Source: Comamonas odontotermitis (GTDB lineage Bacteria > Pseudomonadota > Gammaproteobacteria > Burkholderiales > Burkholderiaceae_C). From it: a stretch of 64,000 nt of DNA. The DNA lies in the NCBI RefSeq assembly GCF_014207855.1, contig NZ_JACHKZ010000002.1:62001-126000 (forward strand), in the 5' to 3' direction. This document shows positions 37,953 through 45,531 of the stretch, piece by piece. The notes beneath the pieces were generated by a model. The model had not been told where the DNA came from and did not search any database. It saw nothing but the letters and a program-made list of their open reading frames with translations. The position numbers were made by a program, and so were the translations under genes. Numbering within the stretch: the first letter of the stretch is position 1; every line of letters begins with the position of its first letter.

Positions 37953-38066
37953 TTATTCCAGAATCACCGATTCCAGGCCTGCCGCGATGCTGACGAGGCC
38001 GGCGATCACGCACACCGCGCCCCAGAACTTGCGCAGCCAACGGCGACGAGAGGGGTTGGGGGACAT
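37953..38066 (-). CDS. Small membrane protein, 37 residues
   Basis: Short gene supported by a near-ideal ribosome binding site (GGAGAA, 5 bases before the ATG) and an intrinsic terminator 9 bp after the stop. The product starts MSPNPSRRRWLRKFWG, a strongly basic N-terminus, followed by one hydrophobic segment AVCVIAGLVSIAAGLESVIL: a single-span membrane peptide with the N-terminus predicted inside. No family is recognised. A larger in-frame frame to 38153 lacks a good ribosome binding site. Confidence 0.6.
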   Translation of the reverse strand: MSPNPSRRRWLRKFWGAVCVIAGLVSIAAGLESVILE

Positions 38067-38119
38067 AGGCTTCTCCTGGTTCCTGCCAGTGTACGCAGCG
38101 GCGGCCACTGCATCAAGCG

Positions 38120-38190
38120 TGTTTTTGATATGAAAATAGCTGCTGGCACTCATTGGCAGAGCGCCAGCAGCTATTATTTTAAGAGCAATA
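38120..38190. repeat. Dispersed palindromic repeat, copy f, with 13-bp stem
   Basis: AATAGCTGCTGGC (38135-38147) and GCCAGCAGCTATT (38163-38175) form a perfect 13-bp stem enclosing the family core CATTGGCAGAGCG. It lies 45 bp downstream of proQ on the minus strand and probably serves as its terminator. Confidence 0.75.
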
Positions 38191-38219
38191 GACGGTTTGC
38201 CGCCTATTTTGCGTGCTGT

Positions 38220-39311
38220 TTATTCCGCAGCAGCTTCGCCGTCTTCTGCGGGCTCGGCGGCCACAGGAGCTGCCGGGGCTGCAGCAGGCGCCGCAGCAAT
38301 CGCCTTGATCTGGGCAGCGCGTTGCAGGTGGCGCTCGGCAGCGGCCGGGTGCATGCCGTACATGTCGGCAAACTCGGCCACGCTCTTGCCGCTGGCAGCG
38401 TGGGCGGTGGCCAGAGCCTCTGCCTTGGCGTCGAACTCGGCCACTTCCTGCATGGCAGCGCCAAGCAGAGCCTGGGTGGCTTCGTCCTTCACCTGCACAC
38501 GCTCCAGGAAGGCGTCGCGCGACAGGTTGGAGGCGATGTAGGCCATGCCCATGCGGCGACGCAGCTTGACTTGCAGATCTTCACCGTCACGCGGCTTGCG
38601 GCGGCGGAAAGCCTCGACCAGCGCGTGGAACACGTGCTCTGGCGCCATGGCTTCCACCACATTGCCTTGCAGATCATGGCGCGGCTGGCCCATGGCCACG
38701 GCGTTCAGGTAGCGCGTGGAGCGCGTGTGCAGGCCCAGCGCCACCTTCAGCTCGTTCTTGTCGAAAGCCTCGGGGTGGGCAGCCATCAAATCCTGGAAGA
38801 TGCCACGCTTGAGCGGCAGCGGCTGCTCGCCAAAAAGCGCCGGGTACATGCCAGTCAGCTTTTCGACCACCGGGTGGCGTGGACGGGGAGGCGCCTTGGG
38901 TGCCGCAGGAGCCGCATCGCGGCGTGGGCCCCGGGGGCCCTGGCCTGCACCATCGCGGCGGGCACCGTTGCCGGGCTTGTTGCTGCGGCGTGGCTGCTCA
39001 GGGCGTTGGCCGGTGCGCGCGGGGCGCTCGCCTGCGGCACGGTCCTGGCGAGCTGCGGGCGCGGCAGCTTCGGCCTCTGCAGGCGCTTCGGCCACTTCGA
39101 GAGCATGGCCCTTGGTGGCAGCGCGCAGCGCATCGGCCATGGCCGAGTTGAGCAGTTGCTTGCCGCCTGCGGGTCGGTCGGCACGCGGCTCGCGGCGCTC
39201 CTGCTTGCGCTGGCCCTGGTGACGCGTATCACCGCCCGCTGCGGGCGCCGCCGGAGCTGCTTGCGCCGGTGCGGTGGCATCAGAAGTGGTGTTGGAGGTC
39301 GGTTCGGTCAT
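38220..39311 (-). CDS. ProQ/FinO-family RNA chaperone
   Basis: RNA-binding protein of 363 residues. A long, disordered N-terminal extension (about 1-140) rich in alanine, arginine, proline and glutamine precedes the ProQ/FinO domain (about 145-255). That domain contains HPVVEKLTGMYPALFGEQ, PLKRGIFQDLMAAHP and LKVALGLHTRSTRYLNAV. A C-terminal alanine/glutamate-rich tail ends the protein. The family binds structured small RNAs and mRNA 3' ends. The extension is longer than in E. coli ProQ, as often in betaproteobacteria. Confidence 0.9.
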   Translation of the reverse strand: MTEPTSNTTSDATAPAQAAPAAPAAGGDTRHQGQRKQERREPRADRPAGGKQLLNSAMADALRAATKGHALEVAEAPAEAEAAAPAARQDRAAGERPARTGQRPEQPRRSNKPGNGARRDGAGQGPRGPRRDAAPAAPKAPPRPRHPVVEKLTGMYPALFGEQPLPLKRGIFQDLMAAHPEAFDKNELKVALGLHTRSTRYLNAVAMGQPRHDLQGNVVEAMAPEHVFHALVEAFRRRKPRDGEDLQVKLRRRMGMAYIASNLSRDAFLERVQVKDEATQALLGAAMQEVAEFDAKAEALATAHAASGKSVAEFADMYGMHPAAAERHLQRAAQIKAIAAAPAAAPAAPVAAEPAEDGEAAAE

Positions 39312-39365
39312 ATCAACAGGGCTTGCACAGAAAAAAGTGCAGACCCGCCATCAGCGGCTGCACCG

Positions 39366-39394
39366 GTATAAAGCAAAACGCCTCGGTCACCCAA
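39366..39394 (-). promoter_or_regulatory. Candidate sigma-70 promoter of the proQ-family gene
   Basis: On the minus strand TTGGGT (39394-39389) and TTATAC (39371-39366) are 17 bases apart, 55 bp before the start codon. Consensus match only. Confidence 0.4.
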
Positions 39395-39493
39395 GGCAAG
39401 GCTGCAAGTATAACGAATCACCATTGTCACCAAGTAAGCAGCTGCAAACTTGTGAGGGGTTTGTGGCGACCCGCCAGCGGGCCGTTCACCTCG

Positions 39494-40273
39494 TCAATAT
39501 GTGCCCGGGTACTCTCCGCCGTCAATCAGCCAGCTCTGGCCGGTGATGTATCCGGTGTGGGCGGATGCGAGGTAGGCGATCAGCGCGCCCACCTCGTCAG
39601 GCCTGCCAAAGCGGCCTGCGGGGTTGCCGGCTTCGCGGCTTCTGCGCACCTCGTCCGCTGGCTTTCCGCTCTGCCGGGCGAGCTTGTCGATATGGCGTGC
39701 CTGGGCGTCGGTGTCGAATGCACCGGGCAGCACATTGTTGATGGTGACGTTGTGGCGCACCGTCTGCCGCGCCAGGCCCGCCACAAACCCCACCAGGCCC
39801 GAGCGCGCGCCGTTGGACAGGCCCAGCTCCGCATGCGCCACCTTCACGCTGCGCGAGACGATGTTGATGATGCGGCCATAGCAGCGCTCCTGCATGCCGT
39901 CGACCACGCGGCGGATCATGTCGATGGGGCCGACCATCATCATGTCCAGCGCCTCATGCCAGGTCTGCTGCGTCCATTCACGAAAATCTCCGGGCGGGTA
40001 GCCGTCGGAGTTGTTCACCAGGATATCGGGTTGCGGGCAGGCGGCCAGCGCTGCTTCACGCCCGGCGTTGCTGGTGATGTCTGCCACCACGCAGCGCACG
40101 GTGCGGCCGCAATCCTGCGACAGCGCCTGCGCAGCCTCCTGCAAGGTGGCCTCGGTGCGCGCAGCGATCACCACATTCGCGCCCTCCAGCGCAAGGCGGC
40201 GCGCCGCTGCATAGCCCATGCCCTTGCTGCCACCCCATACCAGTGCGGATTTGCCGTTCAGCTCCAGATCCAT
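39494..40273 (-). CDS. SDR-family oxidoreductase, atypical active site
   Basis: Rossmann-fold dehydrogenase/reductase of 259 residues. The cofactor loop is VWGGSKGMGYAAARRLA and the substrate-side region LVNNSDGYPPG. Where classical members have Y-x-x-x-K it reads ELGLSNGARSG, so the catalytic tyrosine and lysine are not at the usual place; a subgroup with L-S-N-x-x-R is known but poorly characterised. It is the last gene of the leftward operon that starts with the di-iron protein, 2 bp after the reductase gene. It probably oxidises or reduces an intermediate of that pathway. Confidence 0.86.
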   Translation of the reverse strand: MDLELNGKSALVWGGSKGMGYAAARRLALEGANVVIAARTEATLQEAAQALSQDCGRTVRCVVADITSNAGREAALAACPQPDILVNNSDGYPPGDFREWTQQTWHEALDMMMVGPIDMIRRVVDGMQERCYGRIINIVSRSVKVAHAELGLSNGARSGLVGFVAGLARQTVRHNVTINNVLPGAFDTDAQARHIDKLARQSGKPADEVRRSREAGNPAGRFGRPDEVGALIAYLASAHTGYITGQSWLIDGGEYPGTY

Positions 40274-40275
40274 GC

Positions 40276-41307
40276 TTACTCCTCGTTCATTTCAGCTACC
40301 GTGGCCGCTTCGTTCTGGAAGATGAAGCTGTCGCTGTATATCTTGTCCATGGCCGCCCCCGACAGCGCCACCACGGCCTTGGCGTCAGCAATCATATGGG
40401 GCGATCCGCACAGGTAGATCGAATGCTCGGACAGGTCGTCAAAATCCTCGGCAATCGCATCCTGCACATAGCCCCGGCGGCCCGTCCAGCGGTCCGAGGC
40501 CCGCGAGAGCACAGGTACAAACCTGAACTCGTACAGACGGCCCGCCCAGGCCTCGATTTCATCCAGCAGGTACAGATCGGCTTCGCAGCGCATGCCCCAG
40601 TAAAAGTGGATCGGCGGGCAGTCCTCATCGTCCAGCAACGACTCCAGGATCGCCTTGATCGGCGCAAAGCCGGTGCCGGTGGCGGCAAATACCATGGGCT
40701 GGTAGTCGCTCGCGTGGTAGCAGAAAGTGCCGTGCGGCAGCTCCACATCGAACACATCGCCGGGCTGGGCGCTGGCCAGCACGCCTTCGGTAAAGCGGCC
40801 GCCCGCAATCTTGCGGACCTGCAAGGTGACGCGGTTGCCCTGCGGCGGTGAGGCCATCGAAAAGCTGCGGTGCTCGCCATCGGCCAGGCAGATGTTGAGG
40901 TACTGGCCAGCCGCATACTGCACACCATGGCCTTCGGGAAGGTCGAGCGCCAGGTGGTAGATATCGGGCGTGTGCATGCGCAGATCGGCCACCGTGGCGC
41001 GCAGCACGGTAGGCGGCGAGCAGGCCGGGCCCGTTTCCACGCTGATGACCAGATCCGACTGCGCACGCGCCTGGCAGGCCAGCGCATAGCCCTGCGCGTG
41101 CTCTTCCTCCGCCATGGCCAGCGGCAATTCGCCGTCGGCATAGGTAAAGCGGCCCTCTTCCACCTTCATGCGGCAGGTGCCGCAGCCGCCAAAAGTGCAG
41201 TCGTGCGGCAGGTTCACGCCCTGGCGCGTGGCGGCGTCCAGCACCGATTCGTCCGCGCCCACCTCAAACGATTGCTGCGTCTGCAGCCACAGTACGTGGT
41301 AGTTCAT
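40276..41307 (-). CDS. Ferredoxin-fused flavin reductase
   Basis: Electron-transfer protein of 343 residues with three domains. An N-terminal [2Fe-2S] ferredoxin (about 1-90) has cysteines in CTFGGCGTCRM and ALACQA. An FAD domain (about 95-195) contains HRSFSMASPP, and an NAD(P)H domain (about 200-320) contains ATGTGFAPIKAILESLL and YLCGSPHMI. The architecture is that of reductases of multi-component oxygenases (CDP-6-deoxyglucoseen-reductase-like). ATG 41307 begins MNYHVLWL; the frame extends 9 codons upstream. It lies in the same operon as the di-iron protein and could reduce it directly or through the two nearby ferredoxins. Confidence 0.9.
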   Translation of the reverse strand: MNYHVLWLQTQQSFEVGADESVLDAATRQGVNLPHDCTFGGCGTCRMKVEEGRFTYADGELPLAMAEEEHAQGYALACQARAQSDLVISVETGPACSPPTVLRATVADLRMHTPDIYHLALDLPEGHGVQYAAGQYLNICLADGEHRSFSMASPPQGNRVTLQVRKIAGGRFTEGVLASAQPGDVFDVELPHGTFCYHASDYQPMVFAATGTGFAPIKAILESLLDDEDCPPIHFYWGMRCEADLYLLDEIEAWAGRLYEFRFVPVLSRASDRWTGRRGYVQDAIAEDFDDLSEHSIYLCGSPHMIADAKAVVALSGAAMDKIYSDSFIFQNEAATVAEMNEE

Positions 41308-41329
41308 TGCACACCCCGCGCTCCATTGG

Positions 41330-41384
41330 TTCAATATGGCTCTGGCGCCCCATTGGCAAGCGCCATTAGCTCACTTTTTGATAT
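41330..41384 (-). repeat. Dispersed palindromic repeat, copy g
   Basis: Contains GGCTCTGGCGCCCCATTGGC and AAGCGCCATTAGCTCA, aligning with copies at 38120 and 24250. It fills the gap between the GlcG/HbpS gene and the reductase gene and supplies the former's stop codon. Confidence 0.6.
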
Positions 41385-41847
41385 CGGCCTGCACCACCAC
41401 GTCGGCAGCGGCGCCCAGGTGCTCGCGCAGCGCCTGCAAGGCCGCCACGCCGCATGCCGTGTCCTGCTCGCCGTTGCCGCCCGACAGGCCCACGCCACCG
41501 ATCACTTCGCCATTGACGACGATGGGGTAGCCCCCGACAAAGACCGCAAACTTGCCTTCAAAGCTCCACTGAATGCCGAAGGCTTCGTTGCCCGGCAGGG
41601 CGGGGCCGTTGGGCGCCGTGTTGAACAGGTGCGTCGAGCGTTTGTGGCCTGCGGCGGTGAAGGCCTTGTTCCATGCAATCTGGGGGCCGGTGACGCGGGC
41701 GCCGTCCATGCGTTCGAGCACCAGCGGAAAGCCGCCTTCATCGGTGATGCAGACGGACTCGGGCACGCCGATCTCCTGGGCCTTGGCCAAGGCGGCGCGA
41801 GCCATCACGCGGGCTTCTTCCAGTTCGAGTTTCAGTGCGGATTTCAT
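41371..41847 (-). CDS. GlcG/HbpS-family protein
   Basis: Protein of 158 residues of the GlcG/HbpS family, some of which bind haem or tetrapyrroles, while GlcG occurs in glycolate operons without known function. Family signs are MARAALAKAQEIGVPESVCI, DEGGFPLVLERMDGA, the AWNKAFTAAGHKRST helix and GGYPIVVNGEVIGGVGLSGG. AAGGAG is well placed before ATG 41847. It sits between the aldehyde dehydrogenase and reductase genes of the leftward operon. Such proteins often accompany oxidative catabolic genes. Confidence 0.88.
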   Translation of the reverse strand: MKSALKLELEEARVMARAALAKAQEIGVPESVCITDEGGFPLVLERMDGARVTGPQIAWNKAFTAAGHKRSTHLFNTAPNGPALPGNEAFGIQWSFEGKFAVFVGGYPIVVNGEVIGGVGLSGGNGEQDTACGVAALQALREHLGAAADVVVQADIKK

Positions 41848-41884
41848 AAATCTTCTCCTTTGCTGGGTATGCGCTATATGCGGC

Positions 41885-43342
41885 TCAGATGCCGCGGTAC
41901 ACCGTCTTGATCTGGGTGAAGAACTCCAGCCCGGCGCGGCCCGACTCGCGGAAGGTGGAGGTGCTGGAGTTCTTCAGCCCGCCAAAGGGCGCATTCACCA
42001 GGTTGCCGGTGGTGGTGCGGTTGATCTTGACGGTGCCGGACTGGATCTCGTTCGTGAACACGTGCATATAGCGCGGGTTGTTCGTCACGATGCTGGCCGA
42101 CAGGCCATATTCGGTGTCATTGGCCGTGGCCAGGGCATCGTCGAAATCGGCCACCTCGACGATGGCCAGCACCGGGCCGAAGATTTCTTCCTGGGCGATG
42201 CGCATGCTGTTCTTCACATCGGTGAACACGGCGGGTGAGACGTAGTAGCCATGCTCGAACGCCGGGCCCGTCAGGCGCTCGCCGCCGCACAGCAGGCGTG
42301 CCTCGCCCTTGCCGATGGCGATGTACCTGAGCACGGTCTGCAACTGCTTTTCGGTCGCCAGCGGCCCCAGGTCCATGCCCGACTCCATGCCGTCACCGAT
42401 CTTGAGCGCCGCCACGCGGGCGAGCAGCTTTTCGGTAAAAGCCGCTTTGACGCTGGGCACCACCAGAATGCGGCTGGTGCCGGTGCAGGCCTGGCCGGTG
42501 AGCGAGAAGCCGCCCTTGACCGCCAGATCAACGGCCAGATCCAGATCGGCGTCTTCCATCACGAGCAGCGGGTTCTTGCCACCCAGCTCCATCTGCAGGC
42601 GGGTCGTCAGGTGCACGGTGCGGTGGATTTGCGCGCCCGCCGTGGTCGAGCCGGTGAACGAGATCGCACGGATATTGCTGGAATTGGTGATGACCGGCCC
42701 CACCTCGCCAGCGCGCCCGGTAACGCAGTTGACCACGCCCGCAGGAATGCCCGCCTTCTCCAGCGCTTCCACCAGGCGGATGCCCGAGAGCGGCGCATCG
42801 GACGAGGGCTTGAACACCACCGTGTTGCCGGTGATCAGCGCCGGAGCCAGCTTGCGCGCAGGAATCGAGGCGGGAAAGTTCCATGGCGAGATGACGGTGA
42901 CCACGCCCAGCGGCTCGCGGTGGCTGAACACATGCATGTTCGGGTCATCCTGCGGGTAGGTCTCGCCGCCGTAGGTCTGGCCTTCGGTGGCGTAGAAGCG
43001 GAAGGTCTGCGCGCTGCGCAGAAACTCGTCCTTGGCCTGGGCAAACTGCTTGCCTTCCTCGCGCGTCAGATCCTTGGCAAACTGCACGGCGTTCTGCTCC
43101 AGGTAGGCCGCCGCGTCGTTAAGGATCTTGGCGCGCTTGCCAATCGGCGTCCTGCGCCAGCCGTCAAAGGCCTTTTGCGCAGCCTGTACGGCCGCTTCGG
43201 CGTCGGCCGGGCCCGATGCCTGAAAGCGGCCGACCACATCACGGGTATCGGCAGGGTTGAGGTTGTCAAAGGTGCTGCCCAGAAGGCAAGGCACCCAGGC
43301 GCCGTCGATGTAGTTCAAAAACGTGTGGACTGTGTCAGCCAT
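41885..43342 (-). CDS. Aldehyde dehydrogenase (semialdehyde dehydrogenase-like)
   Basis: NAD(P)+-dependent dehydrogenase of 485 residues. The cofactor loop is FTGSTTAGAQIHR, the general base glutamate is in LQMELGGKNPLLV, and the catalytic cysteine is in GFSLTGQACTGTSRIL; the C-terminal EEIFGPVLAI is conserved. It resembles alpha-ketoglutaric semialdehyde dehydrogenases of the sugar-acid and amino-acid pathways. The reading frame is open far upstream, but MADTVHTFLNYIDGAW at 43342 is the family start. It follows the di-iron protein gene by 178 bp. The substrate is probably an aldehyde released in this pathway. Confidence 0.92.
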   Translation of the reverse strand: MADTVHTFLNYIDGAWVPCLLGSTFDNLNPADTRDVVGRFQASGPADAEAAVQAAQKAFDGWRRTPIGKRAKILNDAAAYLEQNAVQFAKDLTREEGKQFAQAKDEFLRSAQTFRFYATEGQTYGGETYPQDDPNMHVFSHREPLGVVTVISPWNFPASIPARKLAPALITGNTVVFKPSSDAPLSGIRLVEALEKAGIPAGVVNCVTGRAGEVGPVITNSSNIRAISFTGSTTAGAQIHRTVHLTTRLQMELGGKNPLLVMEDADLDLAVDLAVKGGFSLTGQACTGTSRILVVPSVKAAFTEKLLARVAALKIGDGMESGMDLGPLATEKQLQTVLRYIAIGKGEARLLCGGERLTGPAFEHGYYVSPAVFTDVKNSMRIAQEEIFGPVLAIVEVADFDDALATANDTEYGLSASIVTNNPRYMHVFTNEIQSGTVKINRTTTGNLVNAPFGGLKNSSTSTFRESGRAGLEFFTQIKTVYRGI

Positions 43343-43520
43343 GGTGGTTGTTTTTGTGTGATGTGGAGAAGTGGGCCACTGCAGGCAGCGGGCTGAAGAT
43401 CGTGGAGTTGGGGCCTCGACCGGCCGATGGCCGGGGGTGCATGCCGTCTCTCCATCCGCCGAGCATGCGCAGGCTCTGCGCGACCGGCAGGGTGGCAGCC
43501 AGATGGAGAGAGAAGCGGAA

Positions 43521-44258
43521 TCAGGCGGCCAGCAGCTCTTCTGCAGGAATCTGCAGATCCTTGGCCACGTAGTCGTGGTAGAGCGCCGTGGTGTAGAGCA
43601 GGCGCATCTGGGCGCCGATTTCGCAGATGCGCAGGCACTTGGCTTGCAGCTCTGGCGTATTGGCGTGCTCCAGCACGATCTGGTAGCCGCGCTCGCCATG
43701 GATTTCGTCCGAGACGATGTGCAGGTCGAAGAACTCGACATCCTCGTCGGAGAAGCCGTATTTCTCGCGCAGCGTCGGGGTCTGCTTGCGGTAGATCGAC
43801 GGCACCTGCGATTCGAGGCCGACCACGAGGCCCGCCACCGCCACCACGGGGTCTTCGCGCATCGCCACGGCATAGCACCACGACTGCAGGCCTCGGGTGG
43901 TGGGAGACATATTGTCGGGGTTGACCACGCGCTCGCGGGTGGTGCCGCAGGCCTCGGCAAAGCGGATCAGCAGATCGGTGTGGCGGTCGCCACCGATTTC
44001 CTCTTCATACATGTTGGCCAGCAGAAAGTCCTTGGCCTCGGTCATGTGGTCTGGCGTGCGGGCGTAGAGGTAGCCCAGGTAATCGGCGAACGGGCCGACG
44101 TAGTGGTAATGGTTCTCGGCCCAGCGAGCCAGATGCTCACGGCTCAGGCGACCGGTGGCCCAGGCCACGCTGAAAGGGGCCTTGTTGGCGCTCTTGCCCT
44201 TGATGGCGTTTTCCAGTGCGGCGCGGAATTCGTCGCGGTTCAGCAGTTTGTTCGTCAT
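43521..44258 (-). CDS. Haem-oxygenase-like di-iron oxygenase family protein
   Basis: Helical protein of 245 residues of the haem-oxygenase-like (PqqC/TenA/CADD) fold. All six ligands of the di-iron form can be read: E86 and H93 (E-x6-H in EEIGGDRH), E149 in VGLES, and H180, D184 and H187 in LHIVSDEIHGERG. This pattern matches CADD, UndA and BesC type oxidases, which cleave or hydroxylate amines, amino acids and fatty acids, and not metal-free TenA. AGAGGA precedes the ATG. It is the first gene of the leftward operon and is divergent from a ferredoxin gene. The substrate is unknown. Confidence 0.85.
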   Translation of the reverse strand: MTNKLLNRDEFRAALENAIKGKSANKAPFSVAWATGRLSREHLARWAENHYHYVGPFADYLGYLYARTPDHMTEAKDFLLANMYEEEIGGDRHTDLLIRFAEACGTTRERVVNPDNMSPTTRGLQSWCYAVAMREDPVVAVAGLVVGLESQVPSIYRKQTPTLREKYGFSDEDVEFFDLHIVSDEIHGERGYQIVLEHANTPELQAKCLRICEIGAQMRLLYTTALYHDYVAKDLQIPAEELLAA

Positions 44259-44319
44259 GGCGAGTCCTCTGTGGATGGTGGGTACGTCGCTGAATCAAAC
44301 CGAGCCAAGCGACGGAGTT

Positions 44320-44348
44320 AGAATACTGTATACAACATACCAGGTCAA
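44320..44348 (-). promoter_or_regulatory. Promoter and operator of the leftward di-iron operon
   Basis: On the minus strand TTGACC (44348-44343) and TATTCT (44325-44320) are exactly 17 bases apart. The spacer and -10 contain TTGTATACAGTATTC, matching the operator element at 44523 and 48785. Binding there would block RNA polymerase. The remainder of the 304-bp divergent gap shows no gene. Confidence 0.65.
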
Positions 44349-44522
44349 CCATTTCCAGAAATTTCTCACCCCGGTAGTTTCCCTGACTGGCACAGCCAAT
44401 TCACCCCGATCACCTCACTGGAATTCTGTATTTCTCCTCTGCAGAATGAAAAACAGACACTCCAGCAGAATGCTCGCGCCAATGCGCTCCTCACGTTATC
44501 CCTATTGCTCAAAATTTCTTAT

Positions 44523-44539
44523 TTGTATACAGTATACGT
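44523..44539 (+). promoter_or_regulatory. Operator at the rightward ferredoxin operon
   Basis: TTGTATACAGTATACGT is a near-palindromic element with half-sites GTATAC/GTATAC, 24 bp before the ferredoxin ATG. A TTGCTC at 44505 with a TACAGT 17 bases later is a plausible promoter overlapped by it. Probable target of the GntR regulator at 47311-47964. Confidence 0.65.
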
Positions 44540-44562
44540 AATAGAACTACCGAGGATGTTCC

Positions 44563-44886
44563 ATGCCCCTGATCACGTTTCACAAGAACGGCCAGACCTT
44601 CCAGGACGAGGTCAAGGCCGGCTCCAACCTGGTGGTGCGCGCAGGCATCAAGCAGTACCCGTACCCGCATCTGACCTACCAGTGCGGCATGGGCAAGTGC
44701 GCCACCTGCGCCTGCAGGATCATTGCGGGCGCTGAAAACCTGCCGCCTCCCAACTGGAAAGAGAAAAAGCAGCTGGGCGACCGCCTGGACCAGGGCTACC
44801 GCCTGGCCTGCCAGCTGTGGCTGGAACATGACCTGGAGCTGGAGCAGATCCCGCTGGCCGCCGCTCCTGCCGTATCTGCCGCCTGA
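44563..44886 (+). CDS. [2Fe-2S] ferredoxin 1
   Basis: Plant-type ferredoxin of 107 residues. Cluster cysteines are in YQCGMGKCATCACR (C-x4-C-x2-C) and, distally, RLACQLW. A tail of about 20 residues rich in leucine, glutamate and alanine extends beyond the fold. GAGGAT is placed 6 bases before the ATG. It is the first gene of the rightward operon and divergent from the di-iron protein, for which it is a likely electron donor together with the ferredoxin-fused reductase. An additional cysteine follows the third ligand (CATCAC). Confidence 0.9.
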   Translation: MPLITFHKNGQTFQDEVKAGSNLVVRAGIKQYPYPHLTYQCGMGKCATCACRIIAGAENLPPPNWKEKKQLGDRLDQGYRLACQLWLEHDLELEQIPLAAAPAVSAA

Positions 44887-44903
44887 CCCGAGGAGCCCGC
44901 ACC

Positions 44904-45224
44904 ATGTTTGTCATCCTCACCAGCAAGCCCGGCCAATACCGCACCGTGCCGAGCGCCGACATTGAACTGCTGGAAGCCTGGAACTACCAGTTTTATGGCC
45001 GCGTGCTGGCCCAATTCGTGCTCGGCAGGCTCCTGCGCGAGACCAAGGTGCAGGTGATTGAAGAGGATGCCTCGGGCACCGTCAACGCCGTGCCTTCCAA
45101 GTTTCTGGAACGTTTTGACACGCTTGCACAGGCGCACGCCGAGTTGCAGCACCTGTGCAACTTTGGCTCGCTCGACGCCCAGCTGATCTCCGTCCCCCTG
45201 CCGCAAGCCGCAGCTTCTGCCTGA
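44904..45224 (+). CDS. Unknown 106-residue protein between two ferredoxins
   Basis: Soluble protein with no family I recognise. It begins MFVILTSKPGQYRTVPSAD, has an aromatic patch EAWNYQFYGRVLAQFVLGRL, a central VQVIEEDASGTVNAVPSKFL and a helical DTLAQAHAELQHLCNFGS, then an alanine-rich end. It contains a single cysteine, so it does not carry an iron-sulfur cluster on its own. Position 17 bp after ferredoxin 1 and 16 bp before ferredoxin 2 makes it a likely accessory or coupling subunit of the electron-transfer chain. Confidence 0.8.
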   Translation: MFVILTSKPGQYRTVPSADIELLEAWNYQFYGRVLAQFVLGRLLRETKVQVIEEDASGTVNAVPSKFLERFDTLAQAHAELQHLCNFGSLDAQLISVPLPQAAASA

Positions 45225-45240
45225 CTGCCGGAATCCACAC

Positions 45241-45531
45241 ATGCCCACCATCACCTTCGTCACCAACGACAACAAGGCCGTCGAGGCCCCGGACAACAGC
45301 AACCTGCTGCGTGTATCGCTGCGCGAAAAAGGCGGCATCCCCTTCAAATGCGGCGGCGGCCTGTGCGGCACCTGCAAGTGCAGGATCGTCGAAGGCCTGG
45401 CCAACACCGACGCCGTCAAGCCCAAGGAGCGCAAGCACTTCACTGAAGAGCAGTTCGCCCAAGGCCACCGGCTGGCCTGCCAGACCTTTGTGAATGGCGA
45501 CATCAGCGTGAGCTGGCAGTTGCCCGCATGA
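45241..45531 (+). CDS. [2Fe-2S] ferredoxin 2
   Basis: Plant-type ferredoxin of 96 residues with cluster cysteines in FKCGGGLCGTCKCR and RLACQTF. It is only moderately similar to ferredoxin 1, so the two are probably not a recent duplication. Its stop overlaps the start of the TauE/SafE permease gene (ATGA). Having two distinct ferredoxins in one operon suggests either two electron-accepting enzymes or a relay. Confidence 0.9.
   Translation: MPTITFVTNDNKAVEAPDNSNLLRVSLREKGGIPFKCGGGLCGTCKCRIVEGLANTDAVKPKERKHFTEEQFAQGHRLACQTFVNGDISVSWQLPA

Noticed and set aside
43343-43960. Long in-frame extension of the aldehyde dehydrogenase
   Set aside because: It is the complementary frame shadow of the di-iron protein gene; the family start is at 43342.
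43521-44258. Assignment of the di-iron protein as PqqC or thiaminase TenA
   Set aside because: No other pqq or thiamine genes are nearby, and the complete set of metal ligands argues for the di-iron group instead.
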